DNA from: CAZYPB01 sp964649265
GTDB lineage: Archaea; Micrarchaeota; Micrarchaeia; Burarchaeales; JAKAKT01
Direction of reading: 5' to 3'
Length of the DNA stretch: 43,940 nucleotides
Assembly: GCA_964649265.1 (NCBI GenBank)
Contig: CAZYPB010000003.1
Location: 1-43,940 of the forward strand
Below are positions 9,009 through 17,766 of the stretch, one piece after another (position 1 is the first letter of the stretch; each line of letters opens with the position of its first letter). Both the position numbers and the translations under genes were made by a program. The notes below the pieces were generated by a model. That model saw nothing but the letters and a program-made list of their open reading frames with translations, had not been told where the DNA came from and searched no databases.

Positions 9009-10004
9009 ATGGACTGGGAGATTGATAGTAAAGATAGAGCAATCCTTTATCACCTGGATAGGGATTCCCGTCAACCAATCTCAAAAATCTCCAAGAAAGT
9101 GAAACTGAACAGGGAGGTCGTAAGGTATAGGATAGACAGGATGCTGAAGGATGGAATAATTCAGAAGTTTCTTACCTTTGTTTCGGTTCCTCGTTTGGGG
9201 TACATGCCGACGATGTTTTTTATGAGGTTCCAGAACACGAGTGCTAAAGACGAGGAGGAAATAGCCAAATATCTGAATGAGAAGAAGAATGTCGTTTGGC
9301 TTGGGAGCACCCATGGAAGGTTTGACATGGGCTTTGTCATGTGCGCTAGGAGCATTAAGGAGATCTCTGATTTCATTGCTGATTTCCGGGATAAATACAG
9401 GAGGTTCATAAGTGATTTTTCAATGACCAACATAGTTCTCGCCTGGAGGTTTCCGAGGAAATACCTTGTTGAGGAAACGGATAGGGACATTAGGAAAGCA
9501 GAATCATTGGGGAAGATCCATTACAAGGATACTCATTTGGATGAAGTGGATAAGGCAATAATTATTGCACTTGGGGAAGATGGAAGGATGAAAGCTGTTG
9601 ATGTTGCGAGAAAAGCTGGAATCTCTGCAGATGCAGTTGCGGACAGGATAAAGAAACTTAAGAGAACCGGGACAATAGAGAACTCAACAATTGTTCTAGA
9701 TAACATGGCACTGAAGAGAAGGTTCTTCAAGACATTCATTACGTTCCACAATATAAAGAAAATAGAGAAGAGATTCCTTAATTACTGCGATGAACACCCT
9801 AATGCAGTCCAGATTAAGAGGGTTCTTGGGCCTTGGGAATACGAGGTCGATCTGGAATTACAGGATGAGATGGAGCTAAGGGCAACAGAAGCCGATTTCA
9901 AGGAGAAGTTCAAGGATGCTGTAAGGTCAACCTCGTTCGTTAGTGTTCACAAAATCCATAAGTTCGATATGGGCGGCTTCCTGAAAAAAGATGAGGAAGA
10001 CTAG
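9009..10004 (+). CDS. Tandem Lrp/AsnC-type transcription regulator
   Basis: About 331 residues with two copies of the Lrp architecture. The first HTH is residues 1-55 (DSKDRAILYHLDRDSRQPIS...), followed by an effector/RAM-like region. A second HTH begins near residue 175 (LDEVDKAIIIALGEDGRMKA), followed by a second ligand-type domain. Such fused double Lrp proteins occur in archaea and presumably bind DNA like an Lrp dimer. Ligand and targets cannot be read from the sequence. The frame is open another 76 codons upstream, but the TATA position supports the start at 9009. Its stop overlaps the stop of the convergent broken gene that follows. Confidence 0.85.
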   Translation: MDWEIDSKDRAILYHLDRDSRQPISKISKKVKLNREVVRYRIDRMLKDGIIQKFLTFVSVPRLGYMPTMFFMRFQNTSAKDEEEIAKYLNEKKNVVWLGSTHGRFDMGFVMCARSIKEISDFIADFRDKYRRFISDFSMTNIVLAWRFPRKYLVEETDRDIRKAESLGKIHYKDTHLDEVDKAIIIALGEDGRMKAVDVARKAGISADAVADRIKKLKRTGTIENSTIVLDNMALKRRFFKTFITFHNIKKIEKRFLNYCDEHPNAVQIKRVLGPWEYEVDLELQDEMELRATEADFKEKFKDAVRSTSFVSVHKIHKFDMGGFLKKDEED

Positions 10005-10329
10005 GTGCACTTGTTTTTAATTTCAAACCCATCGGGAAGAGCATCGGGGCCGAACCGGTTGGAAAAGGTTGCTATGAAAACGATTTCACTCAATGAAAGT
10101 TCCGAAGCATAGGGAGAGTTGGATACGAATGCGAGGTATGCTTTATTTGAAGTGAGGTCATCGGCAGTCCCACCCACTTGAGTATCGAAAGCCTTCGGTT
10201 CTCCGGCATTTATCCATCCCTGCTTGTCCTGGCTTGCCAGAGCGGAAACGGTCGAAATTCCTTTGCCTGGACAAATAGAGAGAAAAGTAAAACTAGGATG
10301 AATAACTTGAAAAGACGGTTACCCCCCAA
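10001..10329 (-). pseudogene. Small secreted protein gene with a frameshift
   Basis: GGTGAT at 10333-10338 lies 3 nt before a TTG start. From it one frame encodes a perfect signal peptide (NRLFKLFILVLLFSLFVQA). Right after it, near 10255-10263, that frame closes within about 17 codons. A second frame continues as a protein-like sequence of about 85 codons (starting GISTVSALASQDKQGWINAG) to a TAG at 10001. A one-base indel joins the two. This may be a real pseudogene or a sequence error. Product unknown. It sits 31 nt downstream of another broken secreted-protein gene on the same strand. Confidence 0.65.
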
Positions 10330-10369
10330 AGCATCACCGGATTATGTAGGGTGAGAAAAATATTAATAC

Positions 10370-10802
10370 CTACTGATTGTAGCAAACTCTTCTGGATATT
10401 TCATCATCTATTTTTTCACACAATGAATGATTCTTTGATTCTATGGCAACGTGAACATAGCAATTTTGTCTCCTGCTCTCAATATCTATTTTTTCACAAA
10501 CAGATATATCAAGATTCTCAATTGCTACAAACCAATAACAGGAGTACTTCTTTCTTTCTGTATCATCCCACATATGGTTTCATTGTTTGTTCTTGCCGCT
10601 ATCTTCGTATAGCAGTTGTCCTTCAGTTCCTCCGTGGATTCCCCTTCGCATTTCGCGGGATCGTTTATCGGGGCAATAATCTCCATGTAACAGTCAATTT
10701 TATCTGAATTGTCCGGGAGGCTGTTGCACCTGTCCATTTCTGGAGTTAGGCAGCTGCTCCGAAAAACACCAGTATTGTAGCAACCAGCGGCAAGAATTTC
10801 AT
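10370..10802 (-). pseudogene. Cys-repeat lipoprotein gene with two frameshifts
   Basis: GTGAT then TGG precede the ATG at 10802, which starts a lipoprotein signal (MKFLPLVATILVFFGAA). The signal frame stops at once, but a neighbouring frame continues with CLTPEMDRCNSLPDNSDK and Cys repeats spaced about 20 residues apart (C...I/L...KDNCY...IA). Near 10550, within GAAAGAAAGAAG, the repeats move to the third frame (SCYWFVAIENLDISVCEK...RRVCYNQ). Restoring two one-base indels would give a lipoprotein of about 140 residues with a cysteine right at the lipobox position. The short tandem repeat at the second shift suggests slippage, either in the cell or in sequencing. Confidence 0.7.
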
Positions 10803-10867
10803 CCAATCACTAAAATTTCTACTCAATGGGAGGTTTTAATGGTTTGGGATCAAAGAAACAACCCATG

Positions 10868-11989
10868 CTAACCAACGCATTCATTGATTATATCGACTGC
10901 TTTTTTTAGTTTCTTTGAATCGGTAGCAAAAGTAAACCTAACATATTTTTCATAATCTTTTCCAAACAAAAATCCGGGGATACACGTGACTCCTCTCTCA
11001 GCTATATTTTGAAAGAATTTCGTTCCGTTGACCTCAATTTTGCTTACATCCGTAAAAAGATAGAATGTCCCTTGAGGTTTTTTAAATGAGAATTGTTTCG
11101 ATAACCTGGAGCAAATAAGTTCTCTGTTTCTTTCGTAGTGATCAATACGTTTTTTCACTGAGCTTTGTGGTTCTTCAAGAGCAGCATAAATTGCACTTTG
11201 GACAAACGGGGAAACCCCCGTAGTTATGTCTGTTTGGAGAGTTTCCATGGAATTAACCAATTCCCTAGGGCCAGATAAATAGCCTGCTCTCCAACCAGTC
11301 ATGCAGTGATTTTTTGCGAGACTATATATGCTTACTGTTTTTTCAGGAATTATGGAGCCTGGAGAAAAATGTTTGTTAGAATCGAAGACTATTGTTTCAT
11401 ATGCTTCATCTGAAATCAATGTAGCGTTCGATTTCGAGATTATGTCGGTAAATTCTGAAATCTCATTTTTTTGTATTACTTTGCCAGAGGGATTATTCGG
11501 GGAATTAAGAATAACTGCGCTTGTGCGTTTAGTTATTTTTTGCTCTATGGAAGTGATATCTGAACCAATAGAAAAATCGTATGGAACGGGGATTCCTCCT
11601 GCTCCTCTTACTATCGAAATAAATGGATCCCAAGTAGGATAGGGAACAAGAACTTCATCCCCTGGTTTTACAAGGGTGTTAATGGCGAGATAAACGCCCA
11701 TCTTTCCGCCGTTGGTAATAAGGACTTCTTCGGGTGATGAAGATATCTTGTTTTTATATGAGAGCTTCTCAACTACTTTTTCCCTAAGATTCTCGTTTCC
11801 TTTAGGATGAGGATAACCGTTTGATTTGTTCAAAATATGTTCTATTGCCGCATCTTTGATTTCTTTTGGAGTATCGAATCCGGGTTCGCCTATGCCCAAA
11901 TTTATTATATTCTTGTTTTTGAGTACGTCGAAAAATAAAGATTTATGGGAAGAACTTTTTTCGTTTGGCCTTTCCTTTTTTGGATCCAT
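10868..11989 (-). CDS. Class I/II PLP-dependent aminotransferase
   Basis: A 373-residue fold-type I aminotransferase of the AspC/aromatic group. Visible motifs are LGIGEPGFDTP near the N-terminus, NSPNNPSG near 165, the DEAYE substrate/PLP region, SLAKNHCMTGWRAGY with the Schiff-base lysine near 230, and a C-terminal RFTFATD arginine region. Specificity cannot be read. It follows the flavoprotein gene by 9 nt on the same strand and faces away from genes for a second flavoprotein, a V4R-like protein and a UbiA prenyltransferase. It may therefore supply an aromatic or amino-acid-derived head group for a prenylated product, or may simply be a general aminotransferase. Confidence 0.9.
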   Translation of the reverse strand: MDPKKERPNEKSSSHKSLFFDVLKNKNIINLGIGEPGFDTPKEIKDAAIEHILNKSNGYPHPKGNENLREKVVEKLSYKNKISSSPEEVLITNGGKMGVYLAINTLVKPGDEVLVPYPTWDPFISIVRGAGGIPVPYDFSIGSDITSIEQKITKRTSAVILNSPNNPSGKVIQKNEISEFTDIISKSNATLISDEAYETIVFDSNKHFSPGSIIPEKTVSIYSLAKNHCMTGWRAGYLSGPRELVNSMETLQTDITTGVSPFVQSAIYAALEEPQSSVKKRIDHYERNRELICSRLSKQFSFKKPQGTFYLFTDVSKIEVNGTKFFQNIAERGVTCIPGFLFGKDYEKYVRFTFATDSKKLKKAVDIINECVG

Positions 11990-11998
11990 CAGTAAAAC

Positions 11999-13045
11999 CT
12001 ATTTCTCTATTGGCAGATTCTTCCAATATTCCTTTCTCTTCTTTGGATCTGAAAGCATTTTTGCCTTCTCGTTTTTCTTTTTTATTTCATCCCTAAGTGG
12101 TTTGCATAACTTTTTGTATTCATCAAACGGCTCGTCAGAATTGTTGTTTATTGCAGACGCCGCATTTATCCCGCTCCTAATAGCATAGCTTATTCCTTCT
12201 CCCGTACTTGGACTTATTAGACCTGCTGCTTCCCCGGTTACAAGTACATTCTTTTCTCCAAGGAATATCTCTTCTTCTCCCCTTGGACGAAGGATAACCG
12301 CTGCCTCAACCCTGCCCGAAGTTCTCAATGATAATTTCTGCCATATTTTCTTTTTGAAGTAATCAAATTGCACATAGCTTCCCAATGGAATTGCAGAACC
12401 TACGATTGTAAATGACCTTTTTGGAATAATCCAGGAATAGAAATCAGTAATTGCGTTATCGAAAATGAATGTTGCATAATCTTCAGGTGTTTTCTCAACT
12501 GGCTCCTGAATCGCAAGGTATTTTTGTACGTCATTCTTAGCCAAAGTTCTTCTAACTAGAGACTCATGGCCGTCGGCAGCTATGACTCTCTTTGCTTTTA
12601 TCACTTTTTTAAAGTCTCTCAGAATTGTTAGTTCTGTATGATCCTTCTTTTGTTCTATTTTAGTAAGCTTTGTTTCAGTTAAGTAGCGCGCAGGAGAATT
12701 TTTCATCAATTGAAAAACCCAGTAATCGAATCTTTCCCTTGAAACATTGTAGAATCCTCTTTTTGTTTTTGATTCAAGGTTATTATCCCAATCAAGATAA
12801 TGCAAAGAGAGTCTTTTTGGAGATGTGAAAACAGCTTCGGGGGGGTGGAATTTCTTAAGAGCTTCCATGGATTCCTGAACAAGCATTCCGCCGCAGGGTT
12901 TGCTTCTTGGGAAAACATTCCTATCCAGAATAAGTGTTTTATAATCATCGGTAAGGGTCTTAGCTGCAAAGCAGCCTCCTGGGCCTGCTCCAATAATAAC
13001 TACGTCATACTCTTGCGCGAGTTGATTGAAAGGTATTTCTAGCAT
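11999..13045 (-). CDS. Geranylgeranyl-reductase-family FAD oxidoreductase
   Basis: A 348-residue flavoprotein of the GGR/BchP group, which reduces double bonds of isoprenoid chains. It has the N-terminal dinucleotide motif VVIIGAGPGGCF, the conserved PCGGM after the first strand, and the second FAD motif VTGEAAGLISPSTGEGISYA near residue 255. Archaeal homologues saturate archaeol lipids, while photosynthetic ones act on chlorophyll and tocopherol side chains. A second family member (13106) is divergently transcribed, and sequence differences suggest distinct substrates. It is slightly shorter than typical archaeal GGR (about 390-450). Confidence 0.88.
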   Translation of the reverse strand: MLEIPFNQLAQEYDVVIIGAGPGGCFAAKTLTDDYKTLILDRNVFPRSKPCGGMLVQESMEALKKFHPPEAVFTSPKRLSLHYLDWDNNLESKTKRGFYNVSRERFDYWVFQLMKNSPARYLTETKLTKIEQKKDHTELTILRDFKKVIKAKRVIAADGHESLVRRTLAKNDVQKYLAIQEPVEKTPEDYATFIFDNAITDFYSWIIPKRSFTIVGSAIPLGSYVQFDYFKKKIWQKLSLRTSGRVEAAVILRPRGEEEIFLGEKNVLVTGEAAGLISPSTGEGISYAIRSGINAASAINNNSDEPFDEYKKLCKPLRDEIKKKNEKAKMLSDPKKRKEYWKNLPIEK

Positions 13046-13071
13046 TAAATTACCAATAGTATTGAGAATAA

Positions 13072-13083
13072 TTCATTTAAATA
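13072..13083. promoter_or_regulatory. Shared palindromic TATA element between divergent flavoprotein genes
   Basis: CATTTAAATA with the core TTTAAATA at 13076-13083 lies 26-27 nt before the GTG at 13106 and about 34 nt before the ATG at 13045 on the other strand. The core is nearly palindromic and could place transcription complexes in both directions. Confidence 0.45.
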
Positions 13084-13105
13084 CTAGTAGTTTATTATTG
13101 ATATT

Positions 13106-14284
13106 GTGAAGCATAAATATGACGTTATAGTGGTTGGAGCCGGGCCCGCTGGATCTTCTTGCGCAGGGGAATGTGCCAAAAGAGGATTAGATGTACTTTT
13201 GATTGAAAGAGACCAGTACCCAGGAAAAGGTAATGTTTGTGGAGGATTGCTCCCCCCGAGCATCTTAAAACAATTCAAAATTCCAAGTAAAATAATTTTA
13301 AGAAAGATAAGAGGATACAAAATTTTTTCTCCTAGTGGAAAGGAGGTAAAGATAAATTTTTCTAAAAAAGGAGCAATAACCTCAAGACAACTGTTAGATG
13401 ATTTTCTAGCTAAAGATGCAGTTAAACATGGGGCGGAGCTTATGACCTCATGTAATGTGGAGGATGTTAGCATACGTGGATCCCGTGCTAGAACGATGTG
13501 TGTAAACAACAGGAAGAGGATGTATTTTGAGTCGGACTGTGTGGTAGCTGCAGACGGACCCCTCTCCAACATAACGAAAGGGATTCTTGGGGACATATAC
13601 TCTGGAAAAAAGATGATAATTGCAATGCAAGAGCATTACAAAACAAAGAAAGGATACGATTATTCATACTTCAAAGTCTTCCATGATCCTGCCCTAGGAT
13701 ATGGGTTAGGTTGGCTATCACCAAGAAAAAATGACGTTGTTTTAGGTGCAGGAGTTTTGACAGGAGATGGAAAAAACCTAAGAAAACGTTTTGATGAATT
13801 CAGAGGCCATCATAGGATAATGGAACGTGTTGGTTCTGAGGTTCCACACAAGAAAGAAGGAGGACTTATTCCATTTGATGAATTTCCCAGGAAATTATAT
13901 GCAGATAGATTTATGGCAATAGGGGATGCTGGCATGTTATGTAATCCATTCTCAGGGGATGGTGTCCACTATGCACTGGAATCTGGACTTTTTGCAGCAG
14001 AAACGATAGCTGGATCAACTAGATATAGTGAAAAAGAATTCAGACTATACCAGGATTTAATTGAAGAACATTACAGGGAAGTTTTTACAATATGTCATGG
14101 GCTTCAGAAACAGATGTTTTCGTCACATAAATTTGCAGAACAATCTTTATCAAATGCAGATGAAAAGTTCGTCAATTTCTTAGATCGTATAATATGGAAC
14201 AAAAAAATAAAGCGATTGAACAATACAGAAAAAATAGAATTGATGATAAATGTTATTAGGGGAAAAATAAGAGAATACCTATAG
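13106..14284 (+). CDS. Geranylgeranyl-reductase-family FAD oxidoreductase
   Basis: A 392-residue flavoprotein with VIVVGAGPAGSSCA (FAD binding), VCGGLLPP (the family's conserved CGG), and MAIGDAGMLCNPFSGDGVHY near residue 275. This is the architecture of archaeal digeranylgeranylglycerophospholipid reductase and of plant/bacterial ChlP/BchP. The start is GTG, placed by the TATA box 26 nt upstream (leaderless). It heads a run of three tightly packed genes: a V4R-like protein begins 9 nt after it and a UbiA prenyltransferase overlaps that gene by 4 nt. Saturation of the isoprenoid made or attached by UbiA is the simplest role. Confidence 0.88.
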   Translation: MKHKYDVIVVGAGPAGSSCAGECAKRGLDVLLIERDQYPGKGNVCGGLLPPSILKQFKIPSKIILRKIRGYKIFSPSGKEVKINFSKKGAITSRQLLDDFLAKDAVKHGAELMTSCNVEDVSIRGSRARTMCVNNRKRMYFESDCVVAADGPLSNITKGILGDIYSGKKMIIAMQEHYKTKKGYDYSYFKVFHDPALGYGLGWLSPRKNDVVLGAGVLTGDGKNLRKRFDEFRGHHRIMERVGSEVPHKKEGGLIPFDEFPRKLYADRFMAIGDAGMLCNPFSGDGVHYALESGLFAAETIAGSTRYSEKEFRLYQDLIEEHYREVFTICHGLQKQMFSSHKFAEQSLSNADEKFVNFLDRIIWNKKIKRLNNTEKIELMINVIRGKIREYL

Positions 14285-14293
14285 GTATGAAAC

Positions 14294-15409
14294 ATGATAA
14301 AAACAGTGGACCCAATTAAGGACTGGTTCATAAAAAAGGTTGTTTTACCTAGATCGTTTGTTATTAATTCTCCTGGATTTATCACTGGAAGATATATCGA
14401 AATCGTGGGGATAGGACATTTTTCAAGACATATCTTTCTCCCAGAATCGTTTATAGTAGATTTTGAAAAAAAGGTATATGAAAAGAAAGGGGATGAAGGA
14501 CTACGAGAACTTTATAAAATCGCAAAATCAGCTACTTGGAGATTTTCTAAAATAATGGGGATACCAACCAAAAGTAAGCAGCCGATAGAAAAAGTAGCAC
14601 CACTTCTTTTCAAATTTTTAGAGACGATGTACGCAAAGGAAATCAAAACGGATGTAAACGTAGAAAAAAGATTATTAAAAATGAAAGCAAATGAGATGGC
14701 AGTATATCGCAAAAACGGTTTAGGCTATTTTCTTCCATTGGGGTGTCTTTCAGGTCTTTGGTCGTATGTGACAGAAGATAAAAGCATAGAAGCAGAGCAT
14801 AAAGATCTTCATAATAAAGAGCACGGCGAATGCGTACTCCGTGCTGGCCCAAAAGATTTGCTAGAGAATCCGATTGTGGCAGACGAGTTTGACACATATG
14901 AAGAAGCTTCTGGCTATTCGTCAATGAATGCTCCAACTCCAATAAAAAGCCTAAGTTTGGAGGAGCTGATAAATAACTATTACTTCAAATATAACTCTGG
15001 TCTTTTGGAGATGTGGGGAGAGAGGTTTTTTCCATTTGAGTTAGGGTACATTTTTATTCTGGAGAATCAGATGAAAAAGATGGGATTAGATGACGTTATT
15101 TATGATTGCTCTTTTGATTTTTATAAGAAATTCGCAAATAACCTAGAAAAGAAAACGCTTACTTTTTCTGACTCATTTATGTGTGCTTTAGGGTGGGGCA
15201 AGATAAGTACTTTTAGCGGAGACAAAATAAAGGTCCAGATAGAACATTATCCTTGGTGTAAAATGTTCGATAAAAATGGAAGTTTTCCCATAATAAGTGG
15301 ATCACTGTCTGGACTCTGTTCAGGCATAAAAAACAGGGAAATAAAGCTTGAAGCCAAAAAAAGCATCTTACTAGATAAGGCGACTTTAGTTCTTGAGGAG
15401 AGAAAGTGA
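14294..15409 (+). CDS. V4R-like (4-vinyl-reductase domain) protein, two copies
   Basis: A 371-residue protein. The segment near residues 150-195 (GCLSGLWSYVTEDK...GECVLRAGP) has the V4R pattern: small-residue GxLSGL, an acidic strand, then G-x-C. A second copy near 335-365 (GSLSGLCSGIKNREIKLEA) keeps the GSLSGL part but lacks the terminal cysteine. V4R domains bind small hydrophobic molecules and occur in BchJ, in methanogen regulators and in other archaeal proteins. The remainder is unrecognised and no HTH or membrane segment is seen. It sits between a GGR-family gene and UbiA, so a role in binding or passing a prenylated intermediate is possible. The family call rests on motif resemblance. 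Confidence 0.6.
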   Translation: MIKTVDPIKDWFIKKVVLPRSFVINSPGFITGRYIEIVGIGHFSRHIFLPESFIVDFEKKVYEKKGDEGLRELYKIAKSATWRFSKIMGIPTKSKQPIEKVAPLLFKFLETMYAKEIKTDVNVEKRLLKMKANEMAVYRKNGLGYFLPLGCLSGLWSYVTEDKSIEAEHKDLHNKEHGECVLRAGPKDLLENPIVADEFDTYEEASGYSSMNAPTPIKSLSLEELINNYYFKYNSGLLEMWGERFFPFELGYIFILENQMKKMGLDDVIYDCSFDFYKKFANNLEKKTLTFSDSFMCALGWGKISTFSGDKIKVQIEHYPWCKMFDKNGSFPIISGSLSGLCSGIKNREIKLEAKKSILLDKATLVLEERK

Positions 15410-16290
15410 AAATAGAAACCTTTTCAGATCTTAAGATTGCCCTTAACCAGGCATTAATACCCATGATATTAGTAGTGGTCATCCCAAGTACATTCGTAGG
15501 ATTTACTATCTCTGGAAGTTCAAGCCTGATTGGGCTTATGGTTGGGATATGGATAATTGCAACTATAGATATGGGGGGGAACGCATTAAACAATTACATG
15601 GATTGGGAGATCGACAAAAGGAACAAAAAGAGATTAGAATTACATAGAATGCTTACAAAAACAGAATTACTCTATTTGTCTTTTTTCTTGTTTCTTTGTT
15701 CTTTCCCTTTCCTCTTATCGGGAAATGACTATCTGAAGGCCGTAATATTAGTAGGATACGTGGTTGCTGTAGGATATTCTGTAGGGCTAAAAGCTAAGGA
15801 CAGAATAATATTGAACTATGCGAACATAGCCTTGTTTTATGGACCCTTTGCTTTTCTATATGGATATTTTGCTTCCACAGGGGATATATCTGCCTTAATT
15901 GAAAACATATGGATACCGATCTTTTTGTTTTTGGTTGATATGGGTTTCTCCGTAACAAAGGACTATGAAGATGTCGAGGGGGATGAGGCATTAGGGAAGA
16001 TAACAATGCCAGTTAAATTTGGTAAAAAAAACTCATTAATCTACCAGTTATTTGTCATAAGTTTAGCTTTCCTTATGGTAGTTTTCCTTTTTGCCATTAA
16101 AAAAATTAATCCATATTATCTGAGTGTCTTGCTTTCATATACGATAGCAATCTATTGTCTCCTAAAAGTAAAAAACACTGAAAATAAGAAAGAATATCAC
16201 AATGCTCACAATATAATCAGATTAAACGCACTCTTATCTAGGTTTATAATCGCCGGAATAGCGTGGGCATTGAGTTCAGAGATCGTTTAA
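15406..16290 (+). CDS. UbiA-family membrane prenyltransferase
   Basis: A 294-residue protein with about eight hydrophobic segments and both Asp-rich motifs of the family: NYMDWEIDKRNK near residue 65 and KDYEDVEGDEALGKITMPVK near 185. UbiA enzymes transfer prenyl chains from a diphosphate to an acceptor. Archaeal members include DGGGP synthase for ether lipids; others make quinones, tocopherols or (bacterio)chlorophyll. The start is GTG, overlapping the preceding stop as GTGA, so it is translationally coupled to the V4R-like gene. With two GGR-like genes and an aminotransferase nearby, a prenylated aromatic or quinone product is as plausible as core lipid. The acceptor is undetermined. Confidence 0.9.
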   Translation: MKIETFSDLKIALNQALIPMILVVVIPSTFVGFTISGSSSLIGLMVGIWIIATIDMGGNALNNYMDWEIDKRNKKRLELHRMLTKTELLYLSFFLFLCSFPFLLSGNDYLKAVILVGYVVAVGYSVGLKAKDRIILNYANIALFYGPFAFLYGYFASTGDISALIENIWIPIFLFLVDMGFSVTKDYEDVEGDEALGKITMPVKFGKKNSLIYQLFVISLAFLMVVFLFAIKKINPYYLSVLLSYTIAIYCLLKVKNTENKKEYHNAHNIIRLNALLSRFIIAGIAWALSSEIV

Positions 16291-17025
16291 TTATTCTTTC
16301 TCCACCACTATTCCTTTCTCAGTCATGGAGAATGATTTGGTTTCTAAATCGTTGTTTGTTGAGCGCATCTTCTTCACTGCAAGGGTTCTCTTGTTCAATG
16401 CTTCCAGCCACGATACCTTAATCACTCCATCGCAAACGAAGGATGAGATTGTGTCTCGTGAAAGGTAGTTCGTGTTCTCGGGCATCTCTGCTGTCAGAAG
16501 GGCTGTCCCCCCCCATGAGCGGATGTTTCCTATTGTTGTTAGGACTGATGCACGAGTTGCCGCCTCCTCTGAGATCATGCTGCTTGCTGAGTCCATCTTC
16601 ATCCCTGTGCTCGAGGCCAAATCCAGGCGCGAGTTCATCTCTAAGTAAACTAAAAGAACTGAGAGAGAGTCAATAACTATCCTGTCGGGTTTGAAGGAGT
16701 GTGCTATTTTTGACATCTCCGCATTAACATTCACTACATTTGTTTTCGGCATATTAAAGCAGAGTATCTTGAAATTACCGTTCTTCTCTTGTTTCTCTAG
16801 GTCCCAGCCGAACTGCTTTGCCTGATCAAGGATGCTCTGCCTGTTCTCCTCAAAGGATATATAGAGGGATTTCTCCTTGTTCTTTGCTCCTTGAACCAAG
16901 TACTGAAGGGCAAAGATAGTTTTACCGCTTCCCGGTGAACCTGATATGAGTACAACTGAACCCTTTGGAAAACCTCCTTCTATTAAAGTATCAAGGCCAG
17001 TTACGCCTGTTTTGACTCTATCCAT
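16291..17025 (-). CDS. KaiC/RadA-like single-domain ATPase
   Basis: 244 residues. It starts with the family signature TGVTGLDTLIEGG, has Walker A GSPGSGKT near residue 30, the FEENRQSILDQAKQFGW segment, Walker B RIVIDSL near 120, and a C-terminal part ending in a hydrophobic Glu-rich strand. Archaeal KaiC-like ATPases are RecA-fold signalling proteins whose partners are usually unknown. Compared with the next copy it has an insertion near 130-150 (SRLDLASSTGMKMDSASS). It starts 6 nt after the stop of its paralogue at 17032, with GGGTGAT as the ribosome site, so the two form an operon and may work as a hetero-oligomer. Convergent and abutting with UbiA. Confidence 0.88.
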   Translation of the reverse strand: MDRVKTGVTGLDTLIEGGFPKGSVVLISGSPGSGKTIFALQYLVQGAKNKEKSLYISFEENRQSILDQAKQFGWDLEKQEKNGNFKILCFNMPKTNVVNVNAEMSKIAHSFKPDRIVIDSLSVLLVYLEMNSRLDLASSTGMKMDSASSMISEEAATRASVLTTIGNIRSWGGTALLTAEMPENTNYLSRDTISSFVCDGVIKVSWLEALNKRTLAVKKMRSTNNDLETKSFSMTEKGIVVEKE

Positions 17026-17031
17026 ACCAAA

Positions 17032-17748
17032 TCACCCTTTTACAATCATAATCCCGTCCTCCCCGATATTTATGGTTTTCGGAAGGACATCGTGTCTTGT
17101 TGAACGCATCTTACCTATTGTAAGAGTGCGCTTTCCTATAGACTCTACTCTGGAAAGTTTCATAACACCATCGCATATGAATTCAGAAACAGTATCCCTT
17201 GAGTACCAGGAGCTCCCCTCCTGCAACTCCGAGGTGAGCAGTGCAGTCAACTTGTAGCTGCGGACTCGCTCAACCAAATCTGCAACTGCCTTTCTCCTTA
17301 TTGACTCGTAATGCTTATCTGAGACACTTAGCATCTGCATTGTTTTGGAGTGGACAAGAACGTCTGCATAAACCTGGAGAGTTGTTATGGAATCAAGAAC
17401 TAACCTCTGGGGCTGGAACTTTCCAACCAAATCGTCTATTTCAGCAAGTATCTTCTCTATGCTCGTGTGCCCTAGGAGCAGAGTGACTACGCGAAGCTTG
17501 TTCTCTTTCTCGAGTGCAGCAAGGTCCCAGTTAAACCTGGCAGCTTGCTCGAAAATAAGGTCGCGCGTTTCCTCAAAAGTGATGTATAGGCCTCTTTCCC
17601 CAAGTTCTGCTCCTTTTTTCAGGAATTGAAGTGTGAAAATTGTCTTTCCTGTTCCTATTGAGCCTGAGACAAGGGTTACCGTGTTTCTGGGTACTCCTCC
17701 CTCGGTAAGCTCATCTAAGCCCTCTATGCCAGTATTGGCTCTCTCCAT
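17032..17748 (-). CDS. KaiC/RadA-like single-domain ATPase
   Basis: 238 residues, paralogous to the following gene. It has TGIEGLDELTEGG at the N-terminus, Walker A GSIGTGKT, the FEETRDLIFEQAARFNW segment and Walker B RLVLDSI. The C-terminal region RTLTIGKMRSTRHD is shared with the neighbour (RTLAVKKMRSTNND). First gene of a two-gene operon. A palindromic TTTAAATA centred at 17775 lies 27 nt upstream of the ATG, so it is probably leaderless. Function beyond ATP-dependent signalling or regulation is not determinable. Confidence 0.88.
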   Translation of the reverse strand: MERANTGIEGLDELTEGGVPRNTVTLVSGSIGTGKTIFTLQFLKKGAELGERGLYITFEETRDLIFEQAARFNWDLAALEKENKLRVVTLLLGHTSIEKILAEIDDLVGKFQPQRLVLDSITTLQVYADVLVHSKTMQMLSVSDKHYESIRRKAVADLVERVRSYKLTALLTSELQEGSSWYSRDTVSEFICDGVMKLSRVESIGKRTLTIGKMRSTRHDVLPKTINIGEDGIMIVKG

Positions 17749-17766
17749 AATAAACGGTTATGTTCT

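Noticed and set aside
10351..10707. An open frame of 118 codons on the plus strand
   Set aside because: It is the antisense of the broken Cys-repeat lipoprotein; the Cys spacing on the minus strand is the stronger signal.
10868..16290. A true chlorophyll-synthesis gene cluster
   Set aside because: No magnesium chelatase or protochlorophyllide reductase genes are present; only BchG/BchP/BchJ-like domain types, all of which have other archaeal roles.
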